36,936 bases of DNA from Candidatus Krumholzibacteriia bacterium (lineage in GTDB: Bacteria; Krumholzibacteriota; Krumholzibacteriia; JAJRXK01). The first letter of the stretch is position 1, and the number at the start of each line of letters is the position of its first letter. A model generated the notes under the pieces. That model searched no databases and was not told the DNA's origin. It saw nothing but the letters and a program-made list of their open reading frames with translations. Below are positions 1 to 7,759 of the stretch, piece after piece. The stretch lies in assembly GCA_035268685.1 (NCBI GenBank), contig DATFKK010000033.1, positions 1 to 36,936 on the forward strand, given 5' to 3'. Made by a program: the position numbers and the translations under genes.

Positions 1-402
1 TGGGAGGACGCACCATCGTATCTGGGCCTGGCGGGGACACGGGAGGAGTCGGTGGCGTCGGCGCGCTCGTGGTGGCACCGGCTGGCCGAGTACCGCTCGC
101 TCGACCGACTCTGCGCCTCGACGCAGGCGTTCGAGGACGTCGAGGTCGTGGTGAGCGACGACTACGGGATCGCCACCCAGTGGGCCACCCGGTGTCCCAG
201 CTCGGTTCCCCGGCTCGTACTTCCCGGCGATCCGATCTTCGCCCGGGCGGAGTCGACGATTCCCGTGGGAGCGCTGGTGATCGCCGTCCGCCGTCCGCCG
301 GAAGAACTGCTCGGCGAACAGTCGTGGGAACCGGCGGGCGAGGTCGAACATCCCATCACGGGCGAGCCGATCGTCCTGGCTCGCGTGACCGACCCCCCCT
401 GA
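1..402 (+). CDS. C-terminal fragment of an unrecognised protein (possibly a membrane glycosyltransferase)
   Basis: The frame is open from base 1, so the start lies left of the window; the last 133 residues are visible and end in TGA at 400-402. The fragment is soluble-looking, with no membrane segment. Its central part, VVVSDDYGIATQWA followed by a hydrophobic strand ending in ALVIAVRRP, resembles the C-terminal soluble domain of GT39/GT83-type (ArnT/PMT-like) lipid-linked glycosyltransferases, where a sDxYqlAs-type motif occurs. That resemblance is weak and from memory, and the diagnostic membrane part is missing, so no function is assigned. The next gene starts 14 nt downstream on the same strand, suggesting co-transcription. 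Confidence 0.6.
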   Translation, partial: WEDAPSYLGLAGTREESVASARSWWHRLAEYRSLDRLCASTQAFEDVEVVVSDDYGIATQWATRCPSSVPRLVLPGDPIFARAESTIPVGALVIAVRRPPEELLGEQSWEPAGEVEHPITGEPIVLARVTDPP

Positions 403-416
403 CCCTGGAGTCCATC

Positions 417-1193
417 GTGCGTACCGCCCTCGTCGTCCTGTCCATCCTGTTCGCACCGTCGCTGGCGGCGGCCGAGGTCGCCGACGTCCACGACACCTGG
501 AACGCGCTGGTCCAGCGCTATGTCGTCGACGAGCGCTGGGTCGACTACTCCGCCTGGCACGCCTCCGAAGAGGACCTGCAAACCCTGACCGAGGTCGTCG
601 AGGCCTACGAGTCCGTCGACCCCTCCACACTCACGGACGACCAGAAGGTCGCCTTCTGGCTCAACGTCTACAACGCCGCGACCGTGGAGCTCGTACTCGA
701 ACACTACCCCGTGGACTCTATCAAGGACATCGGCGGACTCATCGGCTCGCCCTGGGGCATGGAGCGCGTGACCGTGGCGGGTGAGACCCTCACGCTCGAC
801 CAGATCCAGCACGACAAGCTGGACCCCGTGGCCCAGGACGCGCGGGTCCACTTCGCACTGAACTGCGCGTCGGTGGGCTGCCCGCCCCTGGCTCCGTTCG
901 CCTTCACCGGCGACGCCATCGACGAGCAGCTCGACCGGGTGGCCCGCCGCGCGGTCACCGACCCCGAGTGGGTCGACCTCACCGGATGCACCGGGACCTA
1001 CGGGGACGGGACGATCCGACTGACGAAGATCTTCGACTGGTACCGCGACGACTTCGGTGGCGACGAGGGCGTCCGCGAGTTCCTGGCCCGCTATCGTCCC
1101 GACGACGCCTTCCGCCTGCGGAACACCAGCTGTTCGCTAGACTTCTCGGGGTACGACTGGAACCTGAACGCGCCGCCCGCGTCTCGCTCCTGA
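417..1193 (+). CDS. Exported DUF547-domain protein
   Basis: The 258-residue product has a Sec signal peptide (hydrophobic residues about 4-16, then a likely cleavage after SLAAA) and a full DUF547 domain. Visible hallmarks are KVAFWLNVYNAATVELVL, followed by HFALNCASVGCPPL with its paired cysteines and a C-terminal KIFDWYRDDFG segment. DUF547 proteins are secreted or periplasmic and mostly uncharacterised; a protease-like fold has been discussed, and I do not infer a reaction. The GTG at 417 was chosen because it begins the signal peptide directly; longer versions of the frame overlap the preceding gene and lack a signal sequence. The gene is 14 nt after the upstream gene and about 40 nt before a DUF456 gene. 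Confidence 0.9.
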   Translation: MRTALVVLSILFAPSLAAAEVADVHDTWNALVQRYVVDERWVDYSAWHASEEDLQTLTEVVEAYESVDPSTLTDDQKVAFWLNVYNAATVELVLEHYPVDSIKDIGGLIGSPWGMERVTVAGETLTLDQIQHDKLDPVAQDARVHFALNCASVGCPPLAPFAFTGDAIDEQLDRVARRAVTDPEWVDLTGCTGTYGDGTIRLTKIFDWYRDDFGGDEGVREFLARYRPDDAFRLRNTSCSLDFSGYDWNLNAPPASRS

Positions 1194-1234
1194 GAGAGGC
1201 GAGTGGCCCGGTCCGAGCGCGGGAGTGCACAGCA

Positions 1235-1777
1235 GTGTGGGAATCGTTCGCGGGGTCGGCGGCCTCGGTCGGCGGATGGGTCGGCTACGGCACATGGGTC
1301 CTGCTGCTGTTCGTGTCGTGCTTCACCATTCTTCTGGGTCTGCCCGGGGGCTGGGTCGCGCTCGGCCTGGCCGTGGTCTACGACCTGTTCTTCGGCTTCC
1401 AGGCGATCGGCTGGACGTGGCTGCTGATCTTCGCCGGGCTGCTCACGCTGGGCGAAATCGTGGAGTCCTTCCTCGGCATGGTCTACGTGGCCAAGAAGGG
1501 CGCCACCCGCTACGGCATCATCGGCGGCTTCGTCGGGGGCCTCCTCGGCGCCGTGCTCGGCAGCGGAGTCGTGCCGGTGGTGGGAACGTTGCTGGGCACC
1601 TTCGTCGGGGCCTTCGCCGGAGCCGTCGCCGGGGAGTACCTGCGCGACCAGCAGCTGGAACCGTCGTTGCGCATCGGCTGGCACTCGACGGTCGGCCGGC
1701 TGCTGGCCACCACGGTGAAGTTCGCGCTGGCCGTGACGGGGAGCGTCCTGGCCCTGCGCGCGGCCGTTCCGGGCTGA
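1235..1777 (+). CDS. DUF456 family integral membrane protein
   Basis: The 180-residue protein is largely hydrophobic with about four to five membrane segments. It shows the DUF456 signature: LGLPGGWVALGLA near the start, then LLTLGEIVESFLG, an AKKGATRYGIIGGFVGGLLGA glycine-rich segment and a closing GTFVGAFAGAVAGEYL. Members of this family are small inner-membrane proteins of unknown function. GTG at 1235 is the first usable start in frame after the DUF547 stop and puts the first membrane segment about 20 residues in, as usual for the family. A ribosome-binding site is not obvious (GGGAG about 20 nt upstream only), so the start is less certain than the frame. Confidence 0.85.
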   Translation: MWESFAGSAASVGGWVGYGTWVLLLFVSCFTILLGLPGGWVALGLAVVYDLFFGFQAIGWTWLLIFAGLLTLGEIVESFLGMVYVAKKGATRYGIIGGFVGGLLGAVLGSGVVPVVGTLLGTFVGAFAGAVAGEYLRDQQLEPSLRIGWHSTVGRLLATTVKFALAVTGSVLALRAAVPG

Positions 1778-1807
1778 CCGTCGCGAGGACGACCGGGCCC
1801 GCGGGGA

Positions 1808-2263
1808 TCAGTCCGACACTCCGCCTTCCAGCCAGAACACTTCCATGACCAGTTCGCGTTCGGCCTGCTCGTGACGGCCGAAGCGGGTCATCAGATCCAC
1901 GAAGTCCTTCTTGAAGTCGTCGCAGCGAGGAAGGTCCTCGGTCAGGTCGGTGGCGAGTTCGCTCTCCAGACGGTCGAGGACCACACGGATCTCGCGGTGC
2001 TCGCGCTGGAGCATGTCGACCTTTGTCTTGTGGTGCGGTCGACGGTCGAGCACCTGCTGCATGTAGCCGCCCTCTTCCTCGAACTCGAAGTGGCGCTGCA
2101 GCGAAGCGCGGAAGTCCTCGAACACGCCGACGAAATCGCGGTGGCGTTCGGAGGAACGCTCCTCGCAGAAGGATTCGAATCGGTCCAGCAGGTCTTCCTG
2201 GAGGACACGAAGGGTCCGGTGTTCGTGGTGCATGCGCCGGCGAAGGTCATCGGTCACCGCCAT
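1808..2263 (-). CDS. Hemerythrin-like (HHE domain) protein
   Basis: The 151-residue protein is a predicted four-helix bundle with the spaced His/Glu pattern of the hemerythrin HHE family: MHHEHRTL (residues 11-18), RHFEFEEE (57-64), REHREI (87-92) and GRHEQAERE (129-137). Such domains bind a di-iron centre and act in oxygen, NO or iron sensing or storage; which applies here cannot be read from sequence. ATG at 2263 was chosen because GAGAGGTGAG sits just upstream at good spacing; a longer frame continues upstream without family similarity. The protein is soluble, cytoplasmic and single-domain. The gene ends 30 nt from the convergent DUF456 gene. Confidence 0.85.
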   Translation of the reverse strand: MAVTDDLRRRMHHEHRTLRVLQEDLLDRFESFCEERSSERHRDFVGVFEDFRASLQRHFEFEEEGGYMQQVLDRRPHHKTKVDMLQREHREIRVVLDRLESELATDLTEDLPRCDDFKKDFVDLMTRFGRHEQAERELVMEVFWLEGGVSD

Positions 2264-2327
2264 CGTCTCACCTCTCTTCCGCTCTCGGGTCTCATTCCTG
2301 GCTGGATTGAACCACGGATACCGACGA

Positions 2328-2356
2328 CCGGATATGGTGCCGATGCACCATGCCGG
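2328..2356 (-). terminator. Hairpin between the sialidase-like gene and the hemerythrin gene
   Basis: A 7-bp perfect stem (2334-2340 with 2345-2351) closes a CGAT loop, and after a small internal loop is extended by CCGG/CCGG at 2328-2331 and 2353-2356. It lies 32 nt past the stop of the minus-strand gene ending at 2388 and upstream of the hemerythrin gene. There is no T-run, so it is a candidate transcript end or mRNA-stabilising hairpin, not a canonical terminator. Confidence 0.4.
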
Positions 2357-2387
2357 CCGGCTTGTGAGGTGTGGAACGGGCGAAGGG

Positions 2388-3530
2388 TCAGTGATCCAGG
2401 TCGTAGGCCTCGAGTTGCAACCGTCCGCGGTCGTCCCCGACCAGCAGGATCTGATCACGGAATCGCAATGCATCGGTGCACCAGAAGGGGACTTCGTCGG
2501 TCAGGATCGCCCACCGTCCGCCGTCGCGGCCGAGGAGCCAGCCGGTCGGAGCGCCGGGGACCAGGAGCAGGTCCTGGGCGGAGGCACCGACCCATCGTGG
2601 TGATCCCATGGTCCGGCCGGGCCCGTCCGGGCGGAGGATCGCACGCACCGGCGACGACGCGGACCATCCTTCCACGACACGATCGGTCGGCTCCGAACCG
2701 TCGCGCCAGATCACCGTGCCGGAATCGGCGATCGGCCCGGACATGGGGCAGCCCACGATCTTCCACAGCGCCGGCCCGATCCGGACCGGCGGCGTCCAGT
2801 CGCCGGTCGACCGGCGCTCGATCCGATGGACGTCGCGGAACCCCCGTGCGTCGATCGCGCGGAACACGACCCTCAGGCCGAAACGATCGGCATCCACGTA
2901 CGGGCGGCAACAGCCGCATACACTCGCGAAGGCATTCCCGGTGAGGTCGGTCTCTGTGGTCGCGCCCTCCGACGTGACCGCGGCGTGGAACACGTGGGCC
3001 GGCTCCTCGAGATCCTCGGGCGCATCGCGGGCATCGAGCCACACGACGTGCAGAACGCCATCGTCGTCGAAGGTCGCATGGACGAAGGCGTGGGCGGCAT
3101 GGCCCGGACCCCCGTCGACCCGCACCGGAGCGCCGAAGGTCCGGCCGCCGTCCGCGCTCCGGGTCGCCCACAGTCGGCCGTCCCGGTCGAACCAGGACAC
3201 CGCCACCCGGCGATCGCCGTCGGTCGCCGCGGCGGGGCGTGCCTCGTCGATCCCCAGGATCCGCACCGAGCCCGGCTCCCGGTTCAACCTCCGGGCCGCC
3301 CCCATCGCCCCGTCGTCCTCGCGACGGGCGCACAGCAGGTCGTGGCCGCCGGCGACCGGGCGGGCCCACACGAATACCGCCGTATCTCCTTGCAGCGCTT
3401 CGATCTGAGGTTGTTCGTAGCCGACCCTGGGCGCCGGAATCCGACGCTCCTGACCCGCCGACGGCGAGACACTCCAGATCATAATGAATCCGAACAACAT
3501 CGTGTTGCGAAGGAACGACGAGAAGGTCAT
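2388..3530 (-). CDS. Exported sialidase-like (BNR/Asp-box) beta-propeller protein
   Basis: The 380-residue protein starts with a signal peptide or anchor (hydrophobic residues about 9-22, cleavage likely near SAGQ). The body alternates beta-strand blades typical of the sialidase/neuraminidase superfamily, with one clear Asp-box, SADGGRTF, at residues 125-132. A CGCC cluster at 205-208 (FASVCGCCRP) occurs in a subset of uncharacterised exo-sialidase-like proteins and could bind metal or form disulfides. The arginine triad of true sialidases is not recognisable by eye, so a glycosidase activity is not claimed. ATG at 3530 is supported by GAGGA 7 nt upstream. The gene is divergent from dps with 103 bp between them. 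Confidence 0.75.
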   Translation of the reverse strand: MTFSSFLRNTMLFGFIMIWSVSPSAGQERRIPAPRVGYEQPQIEALQGDTAVFVWARPVAGGHDLLCARREDDGAMGAARRLNREPGSVRILGIDEARPAAATDGDRRVAVSWFDRDGRLWATRSADGGRTFGAPVRVDGGPGHAAHAFVHATFDDDGVLHVVWLDARDAPEDLEEPAHVFHAAVTSEGATTETDLTGNAFASVCGCCRPYVDADRFGLRVVFRAIDARGFRDVHRIERRSTGDWTPPVRIGPALWKIVGCPMSGPIADSGTVIWRDGSEPTDRVVEGWSASSPVRAILRPDGPGRTMGSPRWVGASAQDLLLVPGAPTGWLLGRDGGRWAILTDEVPFWCTDALRFRDQILLVGDDRGRLQLEAYDLDH

Positions 3531-3633
3531 GGATGCTTCCTCGGGCGGAGTGGCCGCTTCGGGGACCGTGACTAGACTACCCGACCGACATTCCCACGGT
3601 GCAATCCCCAAGCCCACGAAGGGACGTGAGACC

Positions 3634-4083
3634 ATGGCTGCCGACAACGATCGCGCCACGGCCGATGCACTCTCCAAGCTCCTCGCCGACAGCTACACGG
3701 TGTACCTGAAGACCCACAACTTCCACTGGAACGTGACGGGTCCGATGTTCACCACGCTGCACAACACGTTCGAGGACCAGTACACCGAGCTCGCCGCGGC
3801 CGTGGACGAGATCGCCGAGCGCATCCGCGCGCTGGGCTACCCGGCCCCCGGCTCGTACAAGCAGTTCTCCGAGCTGGCCACCGTGAAGGATGCCGAGGGA
3901 ATCCCCAAGGCCCAGGACATGATCCGTGAGCTGTCCGACGACCTCGACACGATCGTCGCCAGTTCCAAGGCCGTCCACGCCGCCGCCGAGGCGGCCGGAG
4001 ACCAGGCCAGCGGGGACCTGGCCGTGCGGCGCATGGAGGTCTCGGAGAAGAACGCCTGGATGCTACGCAGCCACCTCGAGTAG
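3634..4083 (+). CDS. dps: Dps family mini-ferritin
   Basis: The 149-residue protein has the length and helices of Dps, a dodecameric cytoplasmic protein that oxidises Fe(II) with peroxide, stores iron and protects DNA. The ferroxidase pattern is intact: His in HNFHWN, a second His 12 residues later (TTLHNTFE), then Asp and Glu in AVDEIAERI at +27 and +31 from the first His, matching E. coli H51/H63/D78/E82. The D67 equivalent is Glu here. The N-terminal tail is short (about 10 residues) with one Arg, so DNA binding by a Lys-rich tail is unlikely. ATG at 3634 follows GGGACGTGAG; the frame upstream shows no family similarity. It sits near the hemerythrin gene, consistent with an iron/oxidative-stress theme. 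Confidence 0.92.
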   Translation: MAADNDRATADALSKLLADSYTVYLKTHNFHWNVTGPMFTTLHNTFEDQYTELAAAVDEIAERIRALGYPAPGSYKQFSELATVKDAEGIPKAQDMIRELSDDLDTIVASSKAVHAAAEAAGDQASGDLAVRRMEVSEKNAWMLRSHLE

Positions 4084-4104
4084 GTGGGCGCGACATCCGG
4101 CCCC

Positions 4105-4120
4105 GGACGGTTCGCCGTCG
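4105..4120. terminator. GC-rich TTCG hairpin between convergent dps and hydrolase genes
   Basis: GACGG (4106-4110) pairs with CCGTC (4115-4119) around a TTCG tetraloop in the 88-bp gap between two convergent genes. The position suits a shared bidirectional transcript end, but no T-run follows on either strand. Confidence 0.3.
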
Positions 4121-4171
4121 GACGCCCCGGTCGACCACGGCCGGGCGTTCCCCTTCGCGGTGTCGCGACCG

Positions 4172-4927
4172 TCAGAGGTAGCGATGCACCCAGTCGGCCA
4201 GGATGTTCGACACGAACTCCGAGTCCGCCGGGTCGGTCAGGAGATGGTCGGCACCGTCGAGGCTCACGAAACTCTTCGGGTGCTTGGCGGCCTTGTAGAT
4301 GTGTGCCGCGTTCTCGATCCCGACGGTCGCGTCGAGCGGACTGTGGAAGATCATCAGGGCGCGCTTCAGATCGGCCAGGGAACGGTCGAGCCGGTGCCGC
4401 TCGATGTCCTCGAGGAACTCCCGACGGATCCGGAAGGTGCGACCCGCCAATTGGACCTCGGCGGACCCTTCGCGCTCGATCTGCTCACGCAGCACGCCGA
4501 AGTGCTCGGCCACGTGCGCAGGGTCGCTGGGCGCACCGACGGTTGCCACCGCCCGCACCGAATCGATACGCGGTGCCACCGCGAGCACCGCGGCCCCACC
4601 CAGGCTGTGCCCGATCAGCAGCGACGGGGCCTGCTCGTGCTCGGCGAGCCAGTCGGCGGCGACGACCACGTCCTCGCAGTTGCTCGTGAAATCGGTGTGG
4701 GCGAACTCGCCCTCGCTGTGACCGAGCCCGGTGAAGTCGAAGCGGAGCACGGCGTATCCCTGCTCGGCCAGACCACGGCTGATGCGGCTGGCCGCGTGGA
4801 TGTCCTTGCTGCAGGTGAAGCAGTGGGCGAAGAGTGCGGTGGCCCGCAGTTCGCCGTCGGGACGATCGAGGCGGCCGGCCAACTGGGCGCCCTGTGAACC
4901 GGGAAAATCGACGCGATCGGAAGGCAT
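4172..4927 (-). CDS. Alpha/beta hydrolase (serine hydrolase, OsmC-associated type)
   Basis: The 251-residue cytoplasmic protein has a complete alpha/beta-hydrolase triad: nucleophile Ser108 in GHSLGG, Asp199 in HSPLDATVG and His228 in DGADHLL. The oxyanion-side segment FAHCFTCSKDIHAASRISR and the strand YAVLRFDFTGLGHSEGEF are typical of the branch usually found fused to, or next to, an OsmC peroxiredoxin domain. Here the protein ends after the hydrolase domain and no OsmC gene is adjacent. Substrate unknown. ATG at 4927 is the family-consistent start; GGTGAT is the only weak ribosome-binding site. The gene converges on dps and is followed by 88 bp holding GC hairpins. Confidence 0.87.
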   Translation of the reverse strand: MPSDRVDFPGSQGAQLAGRLDRPDGELRATALFAHCFTCSKDIHAASRISRGLAEQGYAVLRFDFTGLGHSEGEFAHTDFTSNCEDVVVAADWLAEHEQAPSLLIGHSLGGAAVLAVAPRIDSVRAVATVGAPSDPAHVAEHFGVLREQIEREGSAEVQLAGRTFRIRREFLEDIERHRLDRSLADLKRALMIFHSPLDATVGIENAAHIYKAAKHPKSFVSLDGADHLLTDPADSEFVSNILADWVHRYL

Positions 4928-5015
4928 GGCATCACCGTTTCGACGGGAGGAACGACGGCAGGCGCGACGCCATCATACGGGGCGGACCCCGGGTCGTGAC
5001 AAGACGCGAACGTGG

Positions 5016-6899
5016 TCAGAGACCGGGCCCCCGCGACTCCACCGGCTCGTCGTCGCGGACCATGTGACTCGGCGTCGGCGACACGCTGTCGTCGCCGCTG
5101 GAAGACAGCGGGATCTCGATCGTGAAGGTACTGCCGCGACCGACCTCGCTGTCGAGACCGATCGAACCGCCCAGACGTCGCACCACGTGCTTCACGATGG
5201 CCAGACCGAGGCCGGTGCCTCCGAGCTCACGGCTGCGGGCCTTGTCCACGCGGTAGAAGCGTTCGAAGATCCGCTCGTGGTGGGCGGGATCGATCCCCAC
5301 ACCGGTGTCCTCGATCTCGAGCCGCGCCTCGTCGTCGTCGTGGGACAGGCGCAGCGTGACGTGACCGTCGGCCGCTGTGTAGCGGATCGCGTTGCTGAGA
5401 AGGTTGTCGACGATCTGTCGGACCGACTCGGCGTCGGCAGCGACCCGGACGTCCTCGTCGACCAGGTCGAGGTGCAGGTGCAGGCCCTTCTGTTCGGCGG
5501 CCGGCCGCTGGGTCTCGACGCAGTCCAGCACCGCACGCCGCAGCTCGACCACACTCTCGGCGCCCGCGTCCAGCTCGCGCTCGAGCCGCGACAGACTGAG
5601 CAGATCGACCACCAGACTGTTCAGCCGATCGGCCTGCCGCTGCACCCGCGCCAGGAAGCGCCGCCGGATGGGCTCGGGCATCTCCTCGTCCTCGAGGATC
5701 GATTCCACCAGCCCCTTGATCGCCGCCAGCGGGGTCTTGAGCTCGTGGCTGACGTTGCTGACGAAGTCGCTGCGCACCTCTTCGAGCCGGCGGATCTCGG
5801 TGACGTCGTGCAACACGATCACCACGCCGATGATCTCGCCGTCGCGGTCGCGCAGGCCGGAACTCTGCAGCTCCAGGGTCACCGACGACATTCCCGTCTG
5901 CAGGTGGATCTCGCCCTGCTTTCCGTCGACGCCGTCGAAGGTCGACCGCACGGCCCGCTGCAGTTCCGGGATCTGCACCACCTCGGTCAGTCGCCGACCG
6001 ATGGCGTCGGGAGGATCGATCCGGAACATGCGCCCGGCGGCTGCGTTGAGATGCACCACTTCCTCGCTCCGATCCACCGCGATCACGCCCTCGGTCATGG
6101 CCGAGAGGATCGCCAGGATCTTGTTGCGGTCGGCGGTGATGGTGTCGTTGTGCTCACGGATACGCGTCCGCATCGCCTCGAAGGCGCGGGCGAGCGTTCC
6201 GAATTCGTCGCGGGAGTGGACCTCGATCGAACGGTCCAGCTCGCCGCGGCTGATCGCACGGATGCTCGAGATGATCTCGCGCAGTGGGCGCGTGAAGCGC
6301 CGGGCGAGAACCCAGCCCAGCAGCAGCGCCAGGAGCGAAGCCGCGACCGCCGAGAGCACCGTGCTGTCCCGAATGGTCGCCAGACGACGGTCGACGGTGT
6401 CGAGCGGCAGGGCGCTCCGGCAGAAGCCCACCAGCTGGTCGCCGCGCGCGGGATCTCGGACCGCCACGGCGACATACATCATCTCGACGTCGAGCGTGTC
6501 GCTGCGACGGGTCGACTGTCCCACACCCCGACGCCTCGCCTCGATCACCTCGGGACGGTCGGCGTGGTTCTCCATGACCGTGGGATCCTCGTGCGAATCG
6601 GCGACGACGCGACCGTCGGCGAGCATGACCGTCAGGCGCGTCTCGTTCGGCGCGGTGAGGTCGCGCAGGCGATCGGCGATGGTCTGCAGATCCACGGCCT
6701 CGCCCGCGGCGGAACTGGCCAACGCCGGTCGCGTCCATTCGCGCAACACGGTCACGGCGGTCTTCAGGGACCGCTGCATCTCCTCGAGCGTCGACTCCTG
6801 GATCCGGCTGCCGACGAGACCGCCGGTGACGGTGATCGTGAGCAGGATGAGGGCGACGTATCCGAGGTAGAGCCGGCGCAGGAAGCTGGCTCGGAGCAT
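5016..6899 (-). CDS. Sensor histidine kinase, PhoR-type with periplasmic sensor
   Basis: The 627-residue membrane kinase is paired with the response regulator upstream. Domains in order: membrane helix about 9-31, periplasmic sensor about 32-176, second helix about 178-199, HAMP about 200-250, PAS about 258-368, HisKA with phospho-acceptor His385 in SNVSHELKTPL, and HATPase_c with N-box DNLLSNAIRY (about 498-507), G1 EDTGVGID, F-box FERFY and G2 GGTGLGLAIVKH. The organisation matches PhoR/WalK-like kinases; unlike E. coli PhoR it has a large extracytoplasmic domain, so the signal need not be phosphate. The ATG at 6899 overlaps the regulator stop by one base (TGATG); a TTG one codon earlier is possible. 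No phosphate-transport genes are nearby. Confidence 0.93.
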   Translation of the reverse strand: MLRASFLRRLYLGYVALILLTITVTGGLVGSRIQESTLEEMQRSLKTAVTVLREWTRPALASSAAGEAVDLQTIADRLRDLTAPNETRLTVMLADGRVVADSHEDPTVMENHADRPEVIEARRRGVGQSTRRSDTLDVEMMYVAVAVRDPARGDQLVGFCRSALPLDTVDRRLATIRDSTVLSAVAASLLALLLGWVLARRFTRPLREIISSIRAISRGELDRSIEVHSRDEFGTLARAFEAMRTRIREHNDTITADRNKILAILSAMTEGVIAVDRSEEVVHLNAAAGRMFRIDPPDAIGRRLTEVVQIPELQRAVRSTFDGVDGKQGEIHLQTGMSSVTLELQSSGLRDRDGEIIGVVIVLHDVTEIRRLEEVRSDFVSNVSHELKTPLAAIKGLVESILEDEEMPEPIRRRFLARVQRQADRLNSLVVDLLSLSRLERELDAGAESVVELRRAVLDCVETQRPAAEQKGLHLHLDLVDEDVRVAADAESVRQIVDNLLSNAIRYTAADGHVTLRLSHDDDEARLEIEDTGVGIDPAHHERIFERFYRVDKARSRELGGTGLGLAIVKHVVRRLGGSIGLDSEVGRGSTFTIEIPLSSSGDDSVSPTPSHMVRDDEPVESRGPGL

Positions 6900-7600
6900 C
6901 AAGCGTCCTCGATGTCGCGGAAGCGGTATCCCACCCCACGAACGGTGGAGATGTAGTCGGCGTCGTCACCCAGCTTCTTGCGGATGGCGCGCACGTGCAC
7001 GTCGATGTTCCGCTCGAGGATGTAGGCGTCCTCGCCGATGGCTTCCTTCACCAGGCGCTGCCGCGAGAAGACCTTGCCGGGGTGCGAAGCCAGGAAGTGC
7101 AGCAGACGGAACTCGGTGGCCGTCAGGTCCACCAGCTCTCCGCTCCGGACGACCTCGTGCCGGCTGGGGTCGATGGTCAGCTCGCCGAACACGACACGGT
7201 GCGGTCCTTCGTCCTCCACCCTCACGTTCGCCCGACGCAACACGGCCCGAACCCGGGCCACGAGCTCCCGCGGACCGAAGGGCTTGGTCAGGTAGTCGTC
7301 GGCCCCGACCTCCAGGCCGAGCACCACGTCGCTCTCCTCGCCCTTGGCGGTGACCATGATCACCGGAATCCCCCGCGTGGCCGACTCGTACTTGAGGCGT
7401 CGGCACACCTCGAGGCCGTCCATTCCAGGTAGCATGAGGTCGAGCAGAACGAGATCGGGGTTCTCCTTGCGGACCAGGTTGAGCCCGTCCTCGCCGTTCT
7501 CCACGCCAGCGACCTCGTAGCCCTCGCGCCGCAGATTGTACTGGATGACCTCGAGGATGTCGGGTTCGTCCTCGATGGCGATGATCCGTTCACGGCTCAT
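6899..7600 (-). CDS. OmpR/PhoB-family response regulator
   Basis: The 233-residue protein has a receiver domain with acidic pocket Glu10/Asp11, phospho-acceptor Asp54 in VLLDLMLPGMDG and Lys106 in LTKPFG, followed by a winged-helix DNA-binding domain with ERNIDVHVRAIRKKLG and the terminal VRGVGYRF wing. It closely resembles PhoB, but phosphate control is an inference because no pst, pho box or phoU is visible. ATG at 7600 begins the canonical receiver; the open frame upstream has no homology. It is the first gene of a two-gene operon with the kinase, overlapping it by one base, and has its own candidate promoter at 7692-7721. Confidence 0.94.
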   Translation of the reverse strand: MSRERIIAIEDEPDILEVIQYNLRREGYEVAGVENGEDGLNLVRKENPDLVLLDLMLPGMDGLEVCRRLKYESATRGIPVIMVTAKGEESDVVLGLEVGADDYLTKPFGPRELVARVRAVLRRANVRVEDEGPHRVVFGELTIDPSRHEVVRSGELVDLTATEFRLLHFLASHPGKVFSRQRLVKEAIGEDAYILERNIDVHVRAIRKKLGDDADYISTVRGVGYRFRDIEDA

Positions 7601-7691
7601 GGCACTGTCTCGTGGGTGTGAGGAATGCGACGGCGTCGGGTCCCGGCTCGTGCGAGCCGCGGTGCCGCTTCGGGGCACACCTGCCCGAAAA

Positions 7692-7721
7692 ACTACACCA
7701 GACCGTGGGTTCCGCCGTCAA
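7692..7721 (-). promoter_or_regulatory. Candidate sigma70-type promoter of the two-component operon
   Basis: On the minus strand TTGACG (7716-7721) and TGTAGT (7692-7697) are separated by 18 bp, matching 5/6 and 4/6 of the -35 and -10 consensus. The site lies about 90 bp upstream of the regulator ATG, in the 159-bp gap after the RND operon. No pho-box-like direct repeats were seen. The prediction rests on hexamer matches only. Confidence 0.35.
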
Positions 7722-7759
7722 GATGGGGTGAAGGCGGGGTCAAGGGAGCCGGCACGGGA

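Noticed and set aside
4731-6956. Very long open frame (741 codons) on the plus strand opposite the histidine kinase
   Set aside because: It is antisense to a gene with full kinase motifs; GC-rich genes commonly leave the opposite frame open, and its translation is a low-complexity His/Arg/Asp-rich product.
7601-7759. Search for a pho box upstream of the PhoB-like regulator
   Set aside because: No tandem CTGTCAT-like heptamers were found, so phosphate control is not claimed.
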